From: Lindgomyces ingoldianus
Lineage: Eukaryota; Ascomycota; Dothideomycetes; Pleosporales; Lindgomycetaceae
Assembly: GCF_010093535.1 (NCBI RefSeq)
Contig: NW_022985258.1
Span: forward strand, 1 to 20,267
Direction of reading: 5' to 3'
Length of the DNA: 20,267 nt
The notes under the pieces are model-generated. The model ran no database searches and was not told the origin of the DNA. It was given only the letters and a program-made list of their open reading frames with translations. Of the stretch, positions 9,670 to 19,650 are shown piece by piece. Both the position numbers and the translations under genes were made by a program. Positions within the stretch are counted from its first letter, which is position 1. Each line of letters starts with the position of its first letter.

Positions 9670-10682
9670 CTGTGCACGCAGGCATTACGCGCGCATTGCT
9701 GCACTAGCTACTAGCGCTCTGCCTGCAGACTACTACCTAACCTAGTAACTACAATAACAACTATAACTAACAACACAGCTCTCTACTTTTTAGCTAGGCT
9801 TATAGCATTAATTCTTTAGTGTAGTAATAGCGCTATTAATTTTATTATTTCTTTTACTAAAAAACACGCATAGGCTCTGCAGTTTACGCTCTAGCAATAA
9901 GCCTGTGCTTATAAACTATAATAATAAAACTATAATAACTATAATAATTACTAACATAATAAGTTTCTCTACCTTTTAGCTATATCTAGGACATTAATAC
10001 TTTAACTTAGTAACTATGTAGTAGATTTTAATTTTTCTTTACAGCAACATATGTACAGACTCTGCAGTTTGCACAGCAGCTACTAGCTTTAGCTATTAAC
10101 TATAACTTTAACTACTACTACTATAACAGGTTTTCCTACTTTCTAGCTTTGCTTAGGGCATTAACGCTTTAGCCTAGTAACTATTAATTATAAGTTTTCT
10201 TTTACAAAAATGTGTGCACTAGCTCTACTATTAGCACAGCAGCTACTAGCTTTAACTATTAACTACAACTTTAACTACTACTATTACTATAACTACAACT
10301 ACTACTACTACTACTACTAATGTAATAGGTTTCCCTACTTTTTAGCTTTACTTAAGGCATTAACACTTTAGCTTAGCTACTGTGCATTTAATTATAAGTT
10401 TTTCTTTATAGAATATGCGCACTAGCTCTGCTATTAGCGCAGCAGCTACTAGCCTAGACTATTAACTATAACTTTAACTACTACTATTACTATAACTATA
10501 ACTACTACTACTACTAATATAATAAGTTTCTTTACTTCTTAGTTATGCTTAGGGCATTAACACTTTAGCCTAGTAACTATGTAGTTAATTATAAGTTTTT
10601 TTTTATAAAAATATGTGCACTAGCTTTACTATTAGCGCAGCAGCTACTAGCCTTAGCTGTTAACTATAACTGTAACTACTGT
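9670..10682. repeat. ~200-bp minisatellite with trinucleotide tracts, copy 2
   Basis: Five units with TAG anchor ends at 9793, 9979, 10146, 10345 and 10542, spacings 186, 167, 199 and 197. Spacings 1, 3 and 4 equal those of copy 1; the second is shorter by exactly 42 bases, and the loss falls in the ACT tract around 10110-10135. Fourteen trinucleotides were therefore lost or gained after the duplication. Confidence 0.85.
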
Positions 10683-12590
10683 TGCATGTGTCTTACATAA
10701 TATTATACCTATGTACTGCACTATTTACTTATTAGGCATAGCTTCTTTTTTATATAGTATATAGTTAGCCTAGAGCTTTATTAAGCTTTTTAGACTTTAT
10801 AATACACTTATTTAATCTACTTTATTTAGATTTTACTTTTTTATTAAGTTATTTACTATATGCCCTTTTTTTAGCTTATATAAGACTACTAGTAATAACA
10901 GTAATATTACTACTTAATAATACTAACATTACCCTATCTACTACTGTAGGATAAAGGTAGACATAATAAAGAACGCACGCAAGCTTTTTTACTAGAAGGG
11001 CTAGCAAAAGAAGCTAGCGTTAGTGTTATAGAAGGCCTTAAGTAACTCTAGTAGTAAAAAAGTTAAGCTAGAGAACACACTACTTAATGTGCTAGTATTA
11101 TTTATTTTTAAGCTAATAAGTAATTAGCTATTTAGTAGCAGGTTTATTTACTTTTTAGCTATGCTTAGCATTAATGCTACAGCCTAGCAACTGCGTAGAG
11201 CAAAACACTACTTATACATGCTTACTAGTGTAGCATACTGTATACATGTGTTAGGCGTTAAGAAGCTGCTTTTATTAGCTAAGCGTAGTAAGCAGACTAA
11301 TAAAGACTATAAGTGTTTTCTAGCTAAAAGAGTAAAGTATCTAGCTAATAGTTTATATAGTTTAATAAGCTAAGTAATTAGCTTACTAGTGTATAAAAAG
11401 TATATTATGTTAATAAATAGTAACTTAAGCAGCATATACTAGTCTAAGAATAAAAAGATTTTCTACTTAAATAGCTAACTTATCTATATTAGCTAGTTCT
11501 ATAAGATAGCTTAAAACATAGTAGTTAAAGTAAAAAAGATGTTATAGCAAAAGCTAATATAGCTTAAAAAGGCTAAAAAGCAGTTTACTATTAATTTAGT
11601 GCACATAGTAAATAAAGTTACTTTTATGTAGTAAAGCTAGTAGTTTACAGAGCAGCGTAAGAATAGTCTAGCAGACAAGCTATACTAGATGCTAACCTAG
11701 GTTAAGCAGAGTGCGCAAGGCTGTAGGCTAAAGCATTATAAAAAGTAGTATATTAAGTAAGTTAAGTAGTACTTATGCTAAGTTAACTACTTTTTAATGC
11801 TACTTTTAGTATGTGTGCACATAACATCTAGACAGCTAGGTTAAGGGCTAGAGACTTTATTAATAAGGTTTTATAACAGGCTACTGCAGGACTATAATAT
11901 CTTTATAGTAGATAGCTAAATTATAACTATTGTCTACTATTACAAGTCTTAGTTGCAGTAGAATAGACTAAAGGTAGTTCTGCATTTTCTTTTGCTACAG
12001 CTAGGGCAGGTTATAGCTATCTACTTAGTATACTTACAGCTATTCTAGGAGTATCTTTAGGTGTAGGTGCTTAGTAAAGGACGCATTAACTATATCTAGG
12101 TAAATAAGTAAAAGCTATAGTTAATAAACTATCTAACATAGGCGCTAAAGTAAAAGATAGGCAAAAGACTAGGTGTTAAGCTACACACATAAAACTACTA
12201 GCACACAGCTGTTAGCATTAGGTAAGTTACAGTTAAGCACTTATTTAGTAAAAAGTATTAAAATAATATTAGAAAAATTAAAAAAGCTAAGGTAAATAAA
12301 AAAAGTAAAAACTTAGTAGAGCTAAAAAACTTATAAATAACAGTTATAAGTTTAGTAAACTATAGTGTGCTAATTAATATTATTAAGCATCTTAGCTTAC
12401 ACTTTATTAAAGTGTTTTAACTTTTTAGTATAATATAGTACTACTTTTTAGGACTTAATAGTAGGTTTAAAGTAGTGCAGCAAAAAAAAAAGTAGAAGGG
12501 GGAAAAAAAATTAAGCTATTATAAAATAAAGTAAACATAAGAGTAAGACATTAGTAGTAAAAGCAGAAAAAAAAAGCTAAAACTACAGCC
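9670..12590 (+). repeat. Tandem ~3-kb unit, copy 2
   Basis: This is the second copy of 6391-9388, starting abruptly at CTGTGCACGCAGG and running through the minisatellite and N-terminal coding half. Unlike copy 1 it continues without a break into the helicase domain, so it is the parent-like arrangement. It is 42 bp shorter in the third minisatellite interval and lacks the long poly-A expansion of copy 1. Confidence 0.88.
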
Positions 12591-14298
12591 TTAAAAAATT
12601 TATATATAAGACAATTAAGACAAAGCTATTAAAAAGGTAATGTAGTAGGTAGTTAGGCAATAAGAGATTAGCTTTTAGTCTGTAGAGCAAGAGCAAGCAT
12701 TACATGCTGTACTTAATAGTTAGACGCTGCTTATAGTTATGCTTTTAACAGGTAGAGGTAAGAGCTTGCTGTTTACTATGCTAGTATGCATAGATAATGC
12801 TAGCGTTACTATAGTTATTATTTTATATTAAGAGCTTATTAATAACACAGTAGACTATATGCAGAAGTGCAGAATTAACTATATTAAGTAGAAGCATAGC
12901 AAGACTAACCTAGCTGCTATAGTTATAGTTAGCGCTAATGCTATAGGTAATATTACAAGCAAAAAGAACTTCTTAGGGTACGTAACTATGCTAAGCACAA
13001 AGGGGATGCTATAGTAGGTAGTAGTAGATAAGTGTTATCTTATCTTTATAGCAAGCTACTAGCAGCAGAAGCTAGCAAAACTAAAAAATCTGCAGTTGCT
13101 ACTGTGCCTAATAGTACTGCTTATAGCGACGCTTCTGCTGTCACAAGAGTGCAAACTAGAGGCTAGCATGCTAGTTTAGTGTGCAACATACGTGCGCGCT
13201 AGCACTGTCTAGCTAAACACGTAATACTTTGTGTTATAGTGTTAAGCTAGCAAGCTAGAGGAGACAGCGCTTGCAGTAGGCTTACAGCAGCAGTTGTTGT
13301 TGCTTGCGACAGGAGAGAAGGGCGTAGTGTACTGCCGCAGCAAGGAACAGTGTTAGAGGATAGCAGAAGAGCTTAGATGTAAATACTATCACACTAATGT
13401 CCCTAATTACGCTAAATAGGTAAAGCAGTAGCTTAGCTCTAGTAGGCTAATTATAGCTACGTTAGCGCTAGGGACAGGGGTTAATTACCCTAAAGTAGTG
13501 TATATACTACACGTGGGGATGCTGTGGAGCATGATCGACTTCGCGCAAGAGAGCAGGCGTAGAGGGCGAGCTAGAGAGGAGGTTAACTTAGTTATTATTA
13601 TAGAGCGTAGATCTGTGGAACAGGAGATGCTTAAGCACAGCAACAACTTATGTGTGCAGGCTATAGAGTTGTTTTTAACAGGCTGCAGGTGCTAACAAGC
13701 GCTAATAAGCATGTACATAGACAGTAAAGCTGTAGTGTGCAATAATATTAAGTCTACTAGATGTAACTAGCGTAGTAAGGGAGTCTATAAGTTTAAGCGT
13801 TTACAGTAAAAGACAAGCACTAAGTAGCAACAGGTTTAAGAGATAATAGATAAGGTGTAAGCAGGATGCGCTATATGCTAGGTGCTAGACAACTTAGGGC
13901 AGGACAAGTAGTAGACGCACAAGACAATAAAGTGTACAGCATAAGTAGGCGTGCATAGGGTTAACATAGACTATTTTTAAAAGGGTATACGCAACAACAG
14001 CATTAAGAACAGTTATTAACGCTACTCTGTTAGTTAGAGGTATTACGCTATAGGCAGGGACGTTACAGCAAAGTGTTAATAGCTAAATGTAGTAGTACTG
14101 CTGGTACAAGCAGCTGCTGTTAGGGATAGCTAGGCAGTTAGGATTATCTAACACTGCGGATACTGCGGAAAGCTAGGCAGAGACTAGAGAGAGTATGCAG
14201 CGTGGTTAAAGAAACAGCATAGGTATTAGGTATAAGGCAAGTATTTTAGTAATATGTTTATAGTAGCAATTAAACTTATTAGGTATAAACTAAAGTAA
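10683..14298 (+). pseudogene. RecQ-like helicase with long N-terminal region (telomere-linked helicase type), RIP-inactivated
   Basis: From about 11040 to the TAA at 14296-14298 one plus-strand frame can be followed with substitution stops but no indel. Helicase motifs in order: SVEQEQALHAVL from 12679 (Q-motif-like); Walker A TGRGKSLLF at 12748-12774; the DExH box as DKCY at 13027-13038, where DECH is expected (Glu-to-Lys, His-to-Tyr); IATL for TAT near 13125; GVVYCRSKEQC near 13321; LGTGVNYPKVVYILHVG near 13470-13520; and motif VI QESRRRGRA from 13546, with three Gly-to-Arg changes. Upstream is a ~550-residue region with LTSVAYCIHVLG (11221), LLVCVHITS (near 11805) and an H-x4-stop-H motif (12184-12204). 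A possible CCMC finger at 10683 lies in another frame, implying an intron or indel near 11040. An intact protein would be an ATP-dependent DNA helicase, probably nuclear. Confidence 0.85.
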
Positions 14299-14303
14299 AA
14301 TAG
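14299..14303. repeat. Target site duplication AATAG (left)
   Basis: AATAG directly precedes the left gypsy LTR and matches 19969-19973 exactly. It begins one base after the last stop codon of the helicase pseudogene, so the element inserted at the 3' edge of that gene. Confidence 0.9.
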
Positions 14304-14621
14304 TGTTATAATTATGCATAAGTAAAGTTATAGAGCTTTACAGAGGTCTAGTTTAATTACTACATAAGGTATTATAGTAGGTACAAGACGTTGTGTAAGG
14401 AACAGAAAGGTTTAGAAGGAAATTAGTAATTAAATACTTAGCTTAGAAGTCTAAGCGCTTTAGGTATAAATTAAGCCTATTCTAGGTTTAGTTAGTGTTA
14501 AGGCAGTTTGTGCTTAAGTTTATGTCTATGTTATGTTATGTTTATGTTAGACGTGCACTAATAATACTCTAGTACACGTCTAATACAGTTATGTCTAGGA
14601 TCTAGAGAGGATACTGTGACA
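14304..14621 (-). repeat. 3' LTR of the gypsy element (left copy, heavily mutated)
   Basis: This 318-bp LTR starts TGTTATAATT and ends CTGTGACA, aligning without gaps to 19651-19968. I count about 57 differences. All are C-to-T or G-to-A with this copy holding the derived base, giving roughly 82% identity. CpG sites are often TpA here, meaning both strands were hit. The ACGTTGTGT word (14388-14396) is unchanged. Confidence 0.95.
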
Positions 14622-14624
14622 GTA

Positions 14625-14635
14625 CCCCCCCCCTT
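14625..14635 (-). other. Polypurine tract of the gypsy element
   Basis: On the minus strand AA followed by nine G lies three bases before the 3' LTR (which starts at 14621 in sense direction). A purine run directly upstream of the 3' LTR is the plus-strand DNA primer of LTR retroelements. The long C run on the plus strand stands out in this AT-rich window; runs of CCC are poor RIP targets, which may explain its survival. Confidence 0.8.
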
Positions 14636-14652
14636 ATTAGGAAGGGAATCCT

Positions 14653-17600
14653 TTACATTAGTAGTTCTAGCATTAGGTTGTCTTTGTTAGGGTACAGGTT
14701 TAGTTTAGATAGGTATTAGGCGTGGAATTAGGTTACTGCAGAGTTCTTTTACAGGGCTTCTGCAGGTTTTTACAACAGTTTGTTGTATCTAGTTTATTTT
14801 ATAAGGTATTTATAGATACATTTTTTCTTATTAAACTAGATCTATTTAACGTCTTCTACAACATATTCTAGTTTATTGTTTATAATAACAGGTTTAGGTG
14901 GCAGGTTTAGCTGTCTAGGTAGATAGTTAGATTTAGGGGCTGCTTAGCGCAGCAACAATACGTGGAACACAGGGTGTATCTTTATGCTATCAGGTAGGAT
15001 TAATTAGTAAGCGTGCAATAAGACTATATAGGCTACTATAAAGGGGCTAAGGTTCTTCTAATTATGTTTCTTTAATTATTAGTTTATTTAGATATTTCTA
15101 GCGTCTAGCTAGACCTTCTCGCCAGCTGCATACGCAGGGGCGGGGGTTTAGAATTAGTTCGCGTACTCTTATTAAAGAGCTTAAGCCTATGTAAGCTCTT
15201 TACAAATGTATTTAAATATGTTTTAGATTTTATTAATAAGTCTGTTTATGTCTATTACTTGTACAGATTAATAAGTTAGTTAGGAGGTATTTAAAGGTAG
15301 TTTAAATCCTATTTAAAGGTAGTATCTGTAGTTTGCTAAGAACAGGGATACTTGTGTTAATTTAGATGTTGTGTTATTAGCTTTAAACTGTGCTATAGCT
15401 AACTATTTTACCTAGTTATCCTGCTAGTAGTTTGTGTACGCTTGTAGGACTTATTTTATTACAGTGTTTGTGTTCTTAGTCTAGCTGTTAGTCTCTAGGT
15501 GAAAAGCTGTAGATAGATAGGGGACAATTTAGAGCTGTTTACAGAGTTTGTCCTAGAAGGCTAAGACAAACTGCGTACCCCTGTCTAATATAATTGTGTC
15601 AGGCAGGCCATAGTGAACCTATACATATTAGTAGAATAACTAGGCCATATTAGGGGCAGTTATAGAGGAACATAGTATTAGGTGTTAATACTTAGTTAAG
15701 TAATTAACAACTACTATAATATTTATATACCCTTTAGATAGGAGTAGGTCTATAACAAAATTAATTAATATGTCTTTCTAAGCTTGTTTAGGGATTAGGA
15801 GCAGTTTAAGCAGGCTATTATACCTTTCTTAAGAGGCCTTTACTTTACAGCAAGTATAGCAACATGATACGTATTAGCGTACAGTATAGAACATGCGGGG
15901 CCAGTAGTACTCTCTCTGTAGTAGGTTGAGAGTCTTTCCTCTGCCTAGGTGTCCTCTAATAGGCAAGTTGTGTATAATTTAGAGTAGTTTAATTCTTAGT
16001 TTATTAGAATTAGAGATTACAAGTTAGTTATAGTAATACAGCTTGCTATTTTAGTTTTTGCAGTTAGCTAGTGTTACCTTCTTTAACTAACTAGCGCTAT
16101 TTTAGAGCAGGTCTAAGGTTTCTTAGATAAATTTGTTGTTTAGATACTTATTAGTAATAATCTAATTAATTGTCTAATCTGTTTTGTTTAGGTTAAGGTC
16201 TAAAAATAGCTTAGGTTAGAGCAGAGTTTAGTGTTAGGCCTTTTGCGCTTCTTCCTAAGCAGGGACGTCTTAGGATCGCCTTGTAAGGGCATCTAGTTTC
16301 CCTCTGTCTTAACTAGGATAATAAGTAATCTTAAAATTAAAACAGGACAGGTATTTAGACTAACAGGCTTGTTAGTGGCTAAGTTGTTTTGTAGTTGCGA
16401 AGTACTGCAAGTTCTTATAGTTAGATAGGACCTGTATTAGATGCGCTGCACCTTCTAGTTTAGGTCGCCATTGTTTAAAGCAGTGTACTATAGCAAGCAA
16501 TTCCTTGTTGTAGATCTTATAATTGCCTTCTGCAGGACTTATTCTTTTTAAGAAGTATGCAATAGGCCTAATAGTCCTGTCTAGCTTAGTCTAGGAGAGA
16601 ACTCCTGCTACTACGTAGTCTAAGGCATCAGCTTCTACAAGTATCAGTAGTTTAGGGTTAAAGTAGCGGAGTATTAGGGCTTTAGTAAAGGCTTTCTTTA
16701 GCTAGTTAAAGGACTATTAGCAATTTAGGTTAAAGTTAAATTAAATCCCTTTCTTAGTAAGTGCAATTATAGGGCTTACTTGCTGCAAGAAGTTGTTAAT
16801 AAATTGTTAGTAGAAGTTAGCAAATCCTACAAAGGCTTAAACGTCCTTTATGTCCTTTAGGTATTGCTAATCTAGCACAGTCTGAACCTTAACAGGGTCC
16901 ATTCAGATGCCATCTGTAGAGATTACATATCCTAAATACGTGACCTTTAATTAGTGGAACTTGCATTTGTCTACGTTAAGTTGCAGACCTGCTTCTTCCA
17001 TAGCTTTTAGCACCAGGCGTACATGCTGTTTGTGCTCTAAAAGGCTATCGCTGTAGATCAGAATATCGTTAATATACGCAGTGCAGAACACGTCTAGGTA
17101 GGGTCGGAGCGAGTTGTTTACAAAATGTTAAAAAGTACTAGGCGCGTTAGCTAAGCTAAAGGGCATTACTAGGTACTTAAATAGTCTGTATTAGGTCTAA
17201 AACGCTGTTAGCCACTTGTCGCCCTTTGCTATTCTTAGCTTGTTAAAGGCAGCAATAATATCTAACTTTATAAAATACTTTGCTTTGCTTAGTTAGCTTA
17301 GGGTTTCCTGTAAGAGGGGAATCAGGTATTAGTTCTTAATAGTAACAGCGTTTAGTCCTCAGTAGTTAACGCAGAATCAGAGCCCACCCCCAAGTTTCTT
17401 TACAAATAGTACAGGTAACGCCACTAGTAAGGAGCTAGCTTAAATAAACTCTTTCTCTAGGTTCTTGTTAAGGTATTTTCAGAGCACTTTTAATTCGTTT
17501 AGCGACATCCCATACAGTGGCCCATAACTAGGTTGTTTGCCAGGCTTAAGGGTTATCTGGTGATCGTACGGACGTCGTATCAGAAGCTTATCGGACTTGT

Positions 17601-18498
17601 CTCGGGAGAAGACATGCAACAGGTTGTAGTAGTCTCGAGGGACTATTGTCCTCAGGTCGGTGTGTTTTCAGGGAGCTAAAGCTCGGTCTATATCAGAAAT
17701 CGTGACTGCGTAGATTTCGTGATCCGGTCGTCGAGCTAGGGTCACAAACGGGGCAGGTCCTATGTGGCAGATGTCCATCTGCTGTTCGAGTCCCGGTTCG
17801 TGTCTAAATTAGGTAGGTAGAGGTTCCTTAAAGGCTTCCTCTTCTTTAGGTTTAGGCAGTTGTTGAATTATTTTGCGTAGCCCATCTTAGTAAGAGGCCT
17901 GGCTTGTTAGCCTTGCTTAGGTAGTTCTTCTCCAGGTTATTAGGGAGTAGGTCTGGAGACCTTCCGTATCAAGTGCTATTCAGGTGTTGTTCAGGTGTGA
18001 GCGTAAGCATACGTCTCAGCATCAGGAAGAGTTAAAGTTTAGAACTTGCTCTTAGTAATTAAAGGCAACCTTGTGCCGATACAGCCATGGTTGTCCTAGG
18101 ATTAGGTCATGACGTCCTGTGTTTGTTACATAGAGTTTAATCTGCTCCTTGTGGTGTCAGTGGGTAATCGTAACAGTTGTGGTACAGGAGATAGAACCTC
18201 CTTTAAGTTGTTTTCTATTAAATCTAGTTGGGTAAATCGTTCAGGTAAGCAGTGTTAATTGGAGATTCAGTTTGCGCGCTAGTTCTCTGTTAATGTAACC
18301 TATGCCGTTCGCTCCTAAGTTAATAAGAGCCTGTATTAGGGCTAATACAGTTCCTTGTTGTAAACATACAGGAATATTAACTTGGTACTTCCAGTCGTCA
18401 GTAGGGGACTTAGCCCATAGGTCGGCAGAGATCTGGTGTCGAATCGGTCCCGGGGGGCGACTTAGCCCCGGGACGAGCCTTTTTGCAGGCTCCCACTG
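14653..18498 (-). pseudogene. Gypsy Pol polyprotein (protease, RT, RNase H, integrase, chromodomain), degenerate
   Basis: One minus-strand frame can be followed from about 18498 to a TAA at 14655-14653 without an indel. Protease: NLGAN at 18321-18307 where D-S/T-G is expected. Reverse transcriptase: KLDIIAAFNKLRI near 17268, with its catalytic Asp kept at 17262-17260, LVMPFSLANAPSTF near 17160, and YINDILIYS at 17076, where YIDD is expected and one catalytic Asp is now Asn. RNase [19 protein letters not shown] near 16545. Integrase finger: GHLGRGKTL through CCYTC, 15955-15840. Integrase core: INFVIDL near 15770, DRGTQF near 15590, and QTE read as stop-T-K near 15490. Chromodomain: LEYVVEDV at 14871, then YKYLIK near 14800 and KPAEAL near 14760. 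Many Q, R and W codons are stops. Protease, RT and integrase are all inactivated. Confidence 0.92.
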
Positions 18499-19622
18499 CT
18501 ATGGCTGCGGCTACGTCGAGAGTGGCGAGGGGGATCAGGGCTCGAATACAAGTCGGAGCCTTTGCGGGAACGAGATCGGGACGGCGAGGATCTTTGACGA
18601 GTACTGGCAGCGCTACTCGCGCGGACTTGAGGAAGGGGAACGGAGCAGTTTCGGGAGATATGACCATGCTTGCCGCACTTGAAACATTGACCTTTCTTCC
18701 TGCGATCTTCACGCTCTCTGGAACCAACTGGAGCATAATTCAAATCAATTTCCATCGCGTTAGGGTCCTTATTCGCAACTGCGCTGGTTCGGGGGCGTAT
18801 CGGGGCTTGTACGGGGAGGAACCTCATGTTATTATCGTAGGTAGCAATTAGGTTCGCATACGCGTTAAGGTCGTTCGGGAGGGGTTCTCCTACCATAGCG
18901 CGTTGCAGTTCAGTTGAGAGGGAGTTACGTAGGGCTGCGATTAGACCTATCTCATTCAGGCCTGTATCGGATGCGAGTCGGCGGAACTCAGCAAAGTGTG
19001 AGGTAAAGCTTTTCCTTCCTTGTCGTAGGGTGTTTAGGCGACTTAGGGCCGTTAACTCTTTGTTTGGGTCTCCGTAGGTTGCTTGCAGGAACGCCACGAA
19101 TTAATCTAGGTTAACGATATCCTTATCCATCAGTGAGTCGATCAAGGCTGTTACGTCGCGGTCAAGTCGAGAGTGGGCATATAGTAACTGGGAGCGTTCG
19201 GAGGGGAATCGGTCTGCGTTTCCTTCAAGTTTGTATCGGAGCTTGCGTAGGAAGGAAGGTAGGTCTTTCCGTTTTCCGTTAAACAGCGGGGGATCAGGGA
19301 GTCGGTCAGATTTCATTACCGGGTCGGAGGGGTTACGGGTCGTAGGCGGCGTTAGGCGGGAGGGAGTTAAGCCATCTCCAGACTTCTGGGTGGGCTTTGA
19401 GGCTGGTGAGTTCTCAGTTCCTACTACTATGACAGGAGTCGAGGCAGAAACGGACTGCTTGATGACGCAAAGCTGTTCTTCGAAGTCCTTTCAAAGAGCT
19501 TCGAAGCTTGCGACGTGGCGGCTTTCCTGTAGAGCAAGCGCTTCTTGGAAGGCTTCTTGGCTTGCTCTGATAGCTTGGAGTTGTGCAAGTACCAAGCTTA
19601 TCGGATCAGATTCGGAGGCCAT
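18462..19622 (-). pseudogene. Gypsy Gag with CCHC zinc knuckle, two nonsense mutations
   Basis: From the ATG at 19622 a 387-codon frame runs to TAA at 18464-18462, interrupted only by TGA at 19493-19491 (codon 44, fits CGA) and TAA at 19103-19101 (fits CAA). Both are single C-to-T changes. The first ~60 residues look like an amphipathic, Gln- and Ala-rich helix. The central part matches the retrotransposon Gag domain (YGDPNKELTALSRLNTLRQG, then FAEFRRLASDTG). The knuckle CFKCGKHGHISRNC (CX2CX4HX4C) is at residues 313-326 (18686-18645), followed by an RS-rich tail. Gag would form the particle and bind element RNA. GC content and CpG are much higher than in the adjacent pol, so this part largely escaped RIP. 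The ATG lies 28 bases inside the LTR, giving a short leader. Confidence 0.93.
18465..18498 (-). other. Gag/pol overlap, possible -1 frameshift window
   Basis: Gag reads in one minus-strand frame to its stop at 18464-18462. Pol reads in the -1 frame, which is open from just after a TAG at 18501-18499. The 34-base overlap contains AAAAA (18484-18480) on the sense strand within CTG CAA AAA GGC, where a single Lys tRNA could slip back one base. I see no classical XXXYYYZ heptamer. The Gag stop may itself be a RIP change, so the functional meaning is unproven. Confidence 0.45.
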
Positions 19623-19639
19623 TCTTGGCTAGGGTTTTG

Positions 19640-19648
19640 ACACAACGT
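19640..19648 (-). other. Candidate self-priming primer binding site of the gypsy element
   Basis: On the sense strand ACGTTGTGT lies two bases after the 5' LTR. It is exactly complementary to ACACAACGT inside the LTR (19743-19735), where transcription plausibly starts. Tf1/sushi-type chromoviruses prime minus-strand DNA with the folded 5' end of their own mRNA, and this layout fits. The sequence does not begin with the TGG expected when a tRNA 3' CCA end is used. Confidence 0.65.
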
Positions 19649-19650
19649 AA

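Noticed and set aside
13498..13695. 65-codon plus-strand frame as a separate small gene
   Set aside because: It is a stop-free piece of the helicase pseudogene (motif VI region), in the same frame as the motifs on both sides.
18302..18851. Overlapping plus-strand frames (18302-18682 and 18483-18851) and a minus-strand frame 18410-18736
   Set aside because: All overlap the clear Gag and zinc-knuckle frame and early pol. They are open only because this GC-rich, unmutated part has few stops.
19231..19632. 133-codon plus-strand open frame
   Set aside because: It is antisense to the start of Gag and extends towards the LTR. It has no domain and is explained by the low stop density of the unmutated region.
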